Assembly (NCBI GenBank): GCA_947475645.1
Contig: CANJNU010000060.1
Location: 1-6,473, forward strand
Reading direction: 5' to 3'
DNA: 6,473 bases
Source: Bacteriovoracaceae bacterium
Lineage (GTDB): Bacteria; Bdellovibrionota; UBA1018
Of this stretch, positions 6,141-6,473 are shown piece by piece. Under the pieces are notes generated by a model. It did no database searches. It worked only from the letters and a program-made list of their open reading frames with translations, and was not told the DNA's origin. Every line of letters begins with the position of its first letter. Position 1 is the first letter of the stretch. A program made the translations under genes and the position numbers.

Positions 6141-6473
6141 CTACGGGCCCACCTTGCAGCAAAGAACGTGCGATGGAGGTGCGTAATTGGGGGTAGCTAG
6201 CCCGTTTAAACCATCAGCACAGCCCACCGAGTCGAGGCTGAGTTTGAACACTGGGCTGGATAATGAGCACGCAACCCCAGCGCTTGTTTCGATGAAGCCT
6301 TGCGGGCATGGGCCCCCTGGAATTAAGCTGCATTGAAGAGTATCTGCGGAAGGGGTTGCGTTGAGTCCGGCTGCGCATCCGAGTACGCCATGAATGAGGC
6401 CATCGAAGGTGTCTGTGGTTACTGCGAGCGCAAGCGGAATGGGAACCTGGTTTCTCAGTTCGTCGCCGCCCAG
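6141..6473 (-). CDS. C-terminal part of a third paralogous pilin-like protein (5' end outside window)
   Basis: I translated 110 codons from the window edge to the TAG at 6141-6143; no start is visible. The fragment opens LGGDELRNQVPIPLALAV, which aligns with LGGSHLQTQQPIPLTLVV and LGSEALRNKRIIPLSFTL of the next two genes, at a place about 170 and 140 residues into them. It then has six separated cysteines and ends CCKVGP, matching the CC endings of its neighbours. It lacks their DEV-GGGG motif, having GGPCPQGFIETSAGVAC instead, so the C-terminal module has diverged. Because both full-length paralogues start with prepilin signals, this gene probably does too, but that part cannot be seen. It abuts the next gene with no spacer (TAG then TTG), so the two are probably cotranscribed. 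Function unknown; a minor pilin is inferred. Confidence 0.7.
   Translation of the reverse strand: MGGDELRNQVPIPLALAVTTDTFDGLIHGVLGCAAGLNATPSADTLQCSLIPGGPCPQGFIETSAGVACSLSSPVFKLSLDSVGCADGLNGLATPNYAPPSHVLCCKVGP
6149..6155 (-). promoter_or_regulatory. Ribosome binding site supporting a TTG start
   Basis: AAGGTGG on the coding strand ends eight bases before the TTG at 6140. It sits inside the last codons of the upstream gene (encoding CCKVGP). It decides for TTG over the GTG at codon 5, and with the zero-base gap it suggests translational coupling. Confidence 0.55.

Noticed and set aside
5758..6162. A minus-strand frame of 134 codons overlapping the upstream pilin-like gene
   Set aside because: It lies in another frame inside a gene with a clear prepilin signal and paralogues, and its product shows no recognisable motif.

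Overview
The window is one block of type IV pilus (T4P) genes, all on the minus strand; nothing convincing is encoded on the plus strand. Read in the direction of transcription (high to low coordinates) the order is: the 3' end of a pilin-like gene, two more full pilin-like genes, a gap of about 300 bp, then major pilin pilA, extension ATPase pilB, retraction ATPase pilT, and the 5' end of platform gene pilC, which runs off the window at base 1.

The likely source is a predatory or environmental bacterium of the Bdellovibrionota/Oligoflexia or a related former deltaproteobacterial group. The basis is the pilin sequence (segments [22 protein letters not shown] and a late EWTVDQAK), the pilB-pilT-pilC order and moderate base composition. 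This assignment rests on remembered family resemblance, not on a search.

The 3' half (1-4112) is standard machinery. PilB and PilT carry complete Walker A, Asp box, Walker B and His box motifs. PilB also has the tetracysteine zinc site of extension ATPases, and PilT has the AIRNLIRE retraction signature, so the system should both extend and retract. Junctions are tight: pilA/pilB 9 bp apart, pilB/pilT 3 bp apart, pilT/pilC overlapping as TAATG.

The 5' half (4414-6473) is the less familiar part. Three consecutive genes encode proteins paralogous to each other (LGG/LGS...IPL...I..C core, C-terminal Cys-Cys). Two have visible class III prepilin N-termini; the third is cut by the window edge. 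Two also have a Cys-rich C-terminal module built around a run of glycines. They are linked by an ATGA overlap and a zero-gap TAG/TTG junction, so they are probably made together. I infer a minor-pilin set that primes or tips the pilus and may act as adhesins. The last of the three lacks the usual Glu5 and has a five-residue leader, which suggests a tip position. The gap before pilA holds a weak promoter candidate and a perfect inverted repeat.
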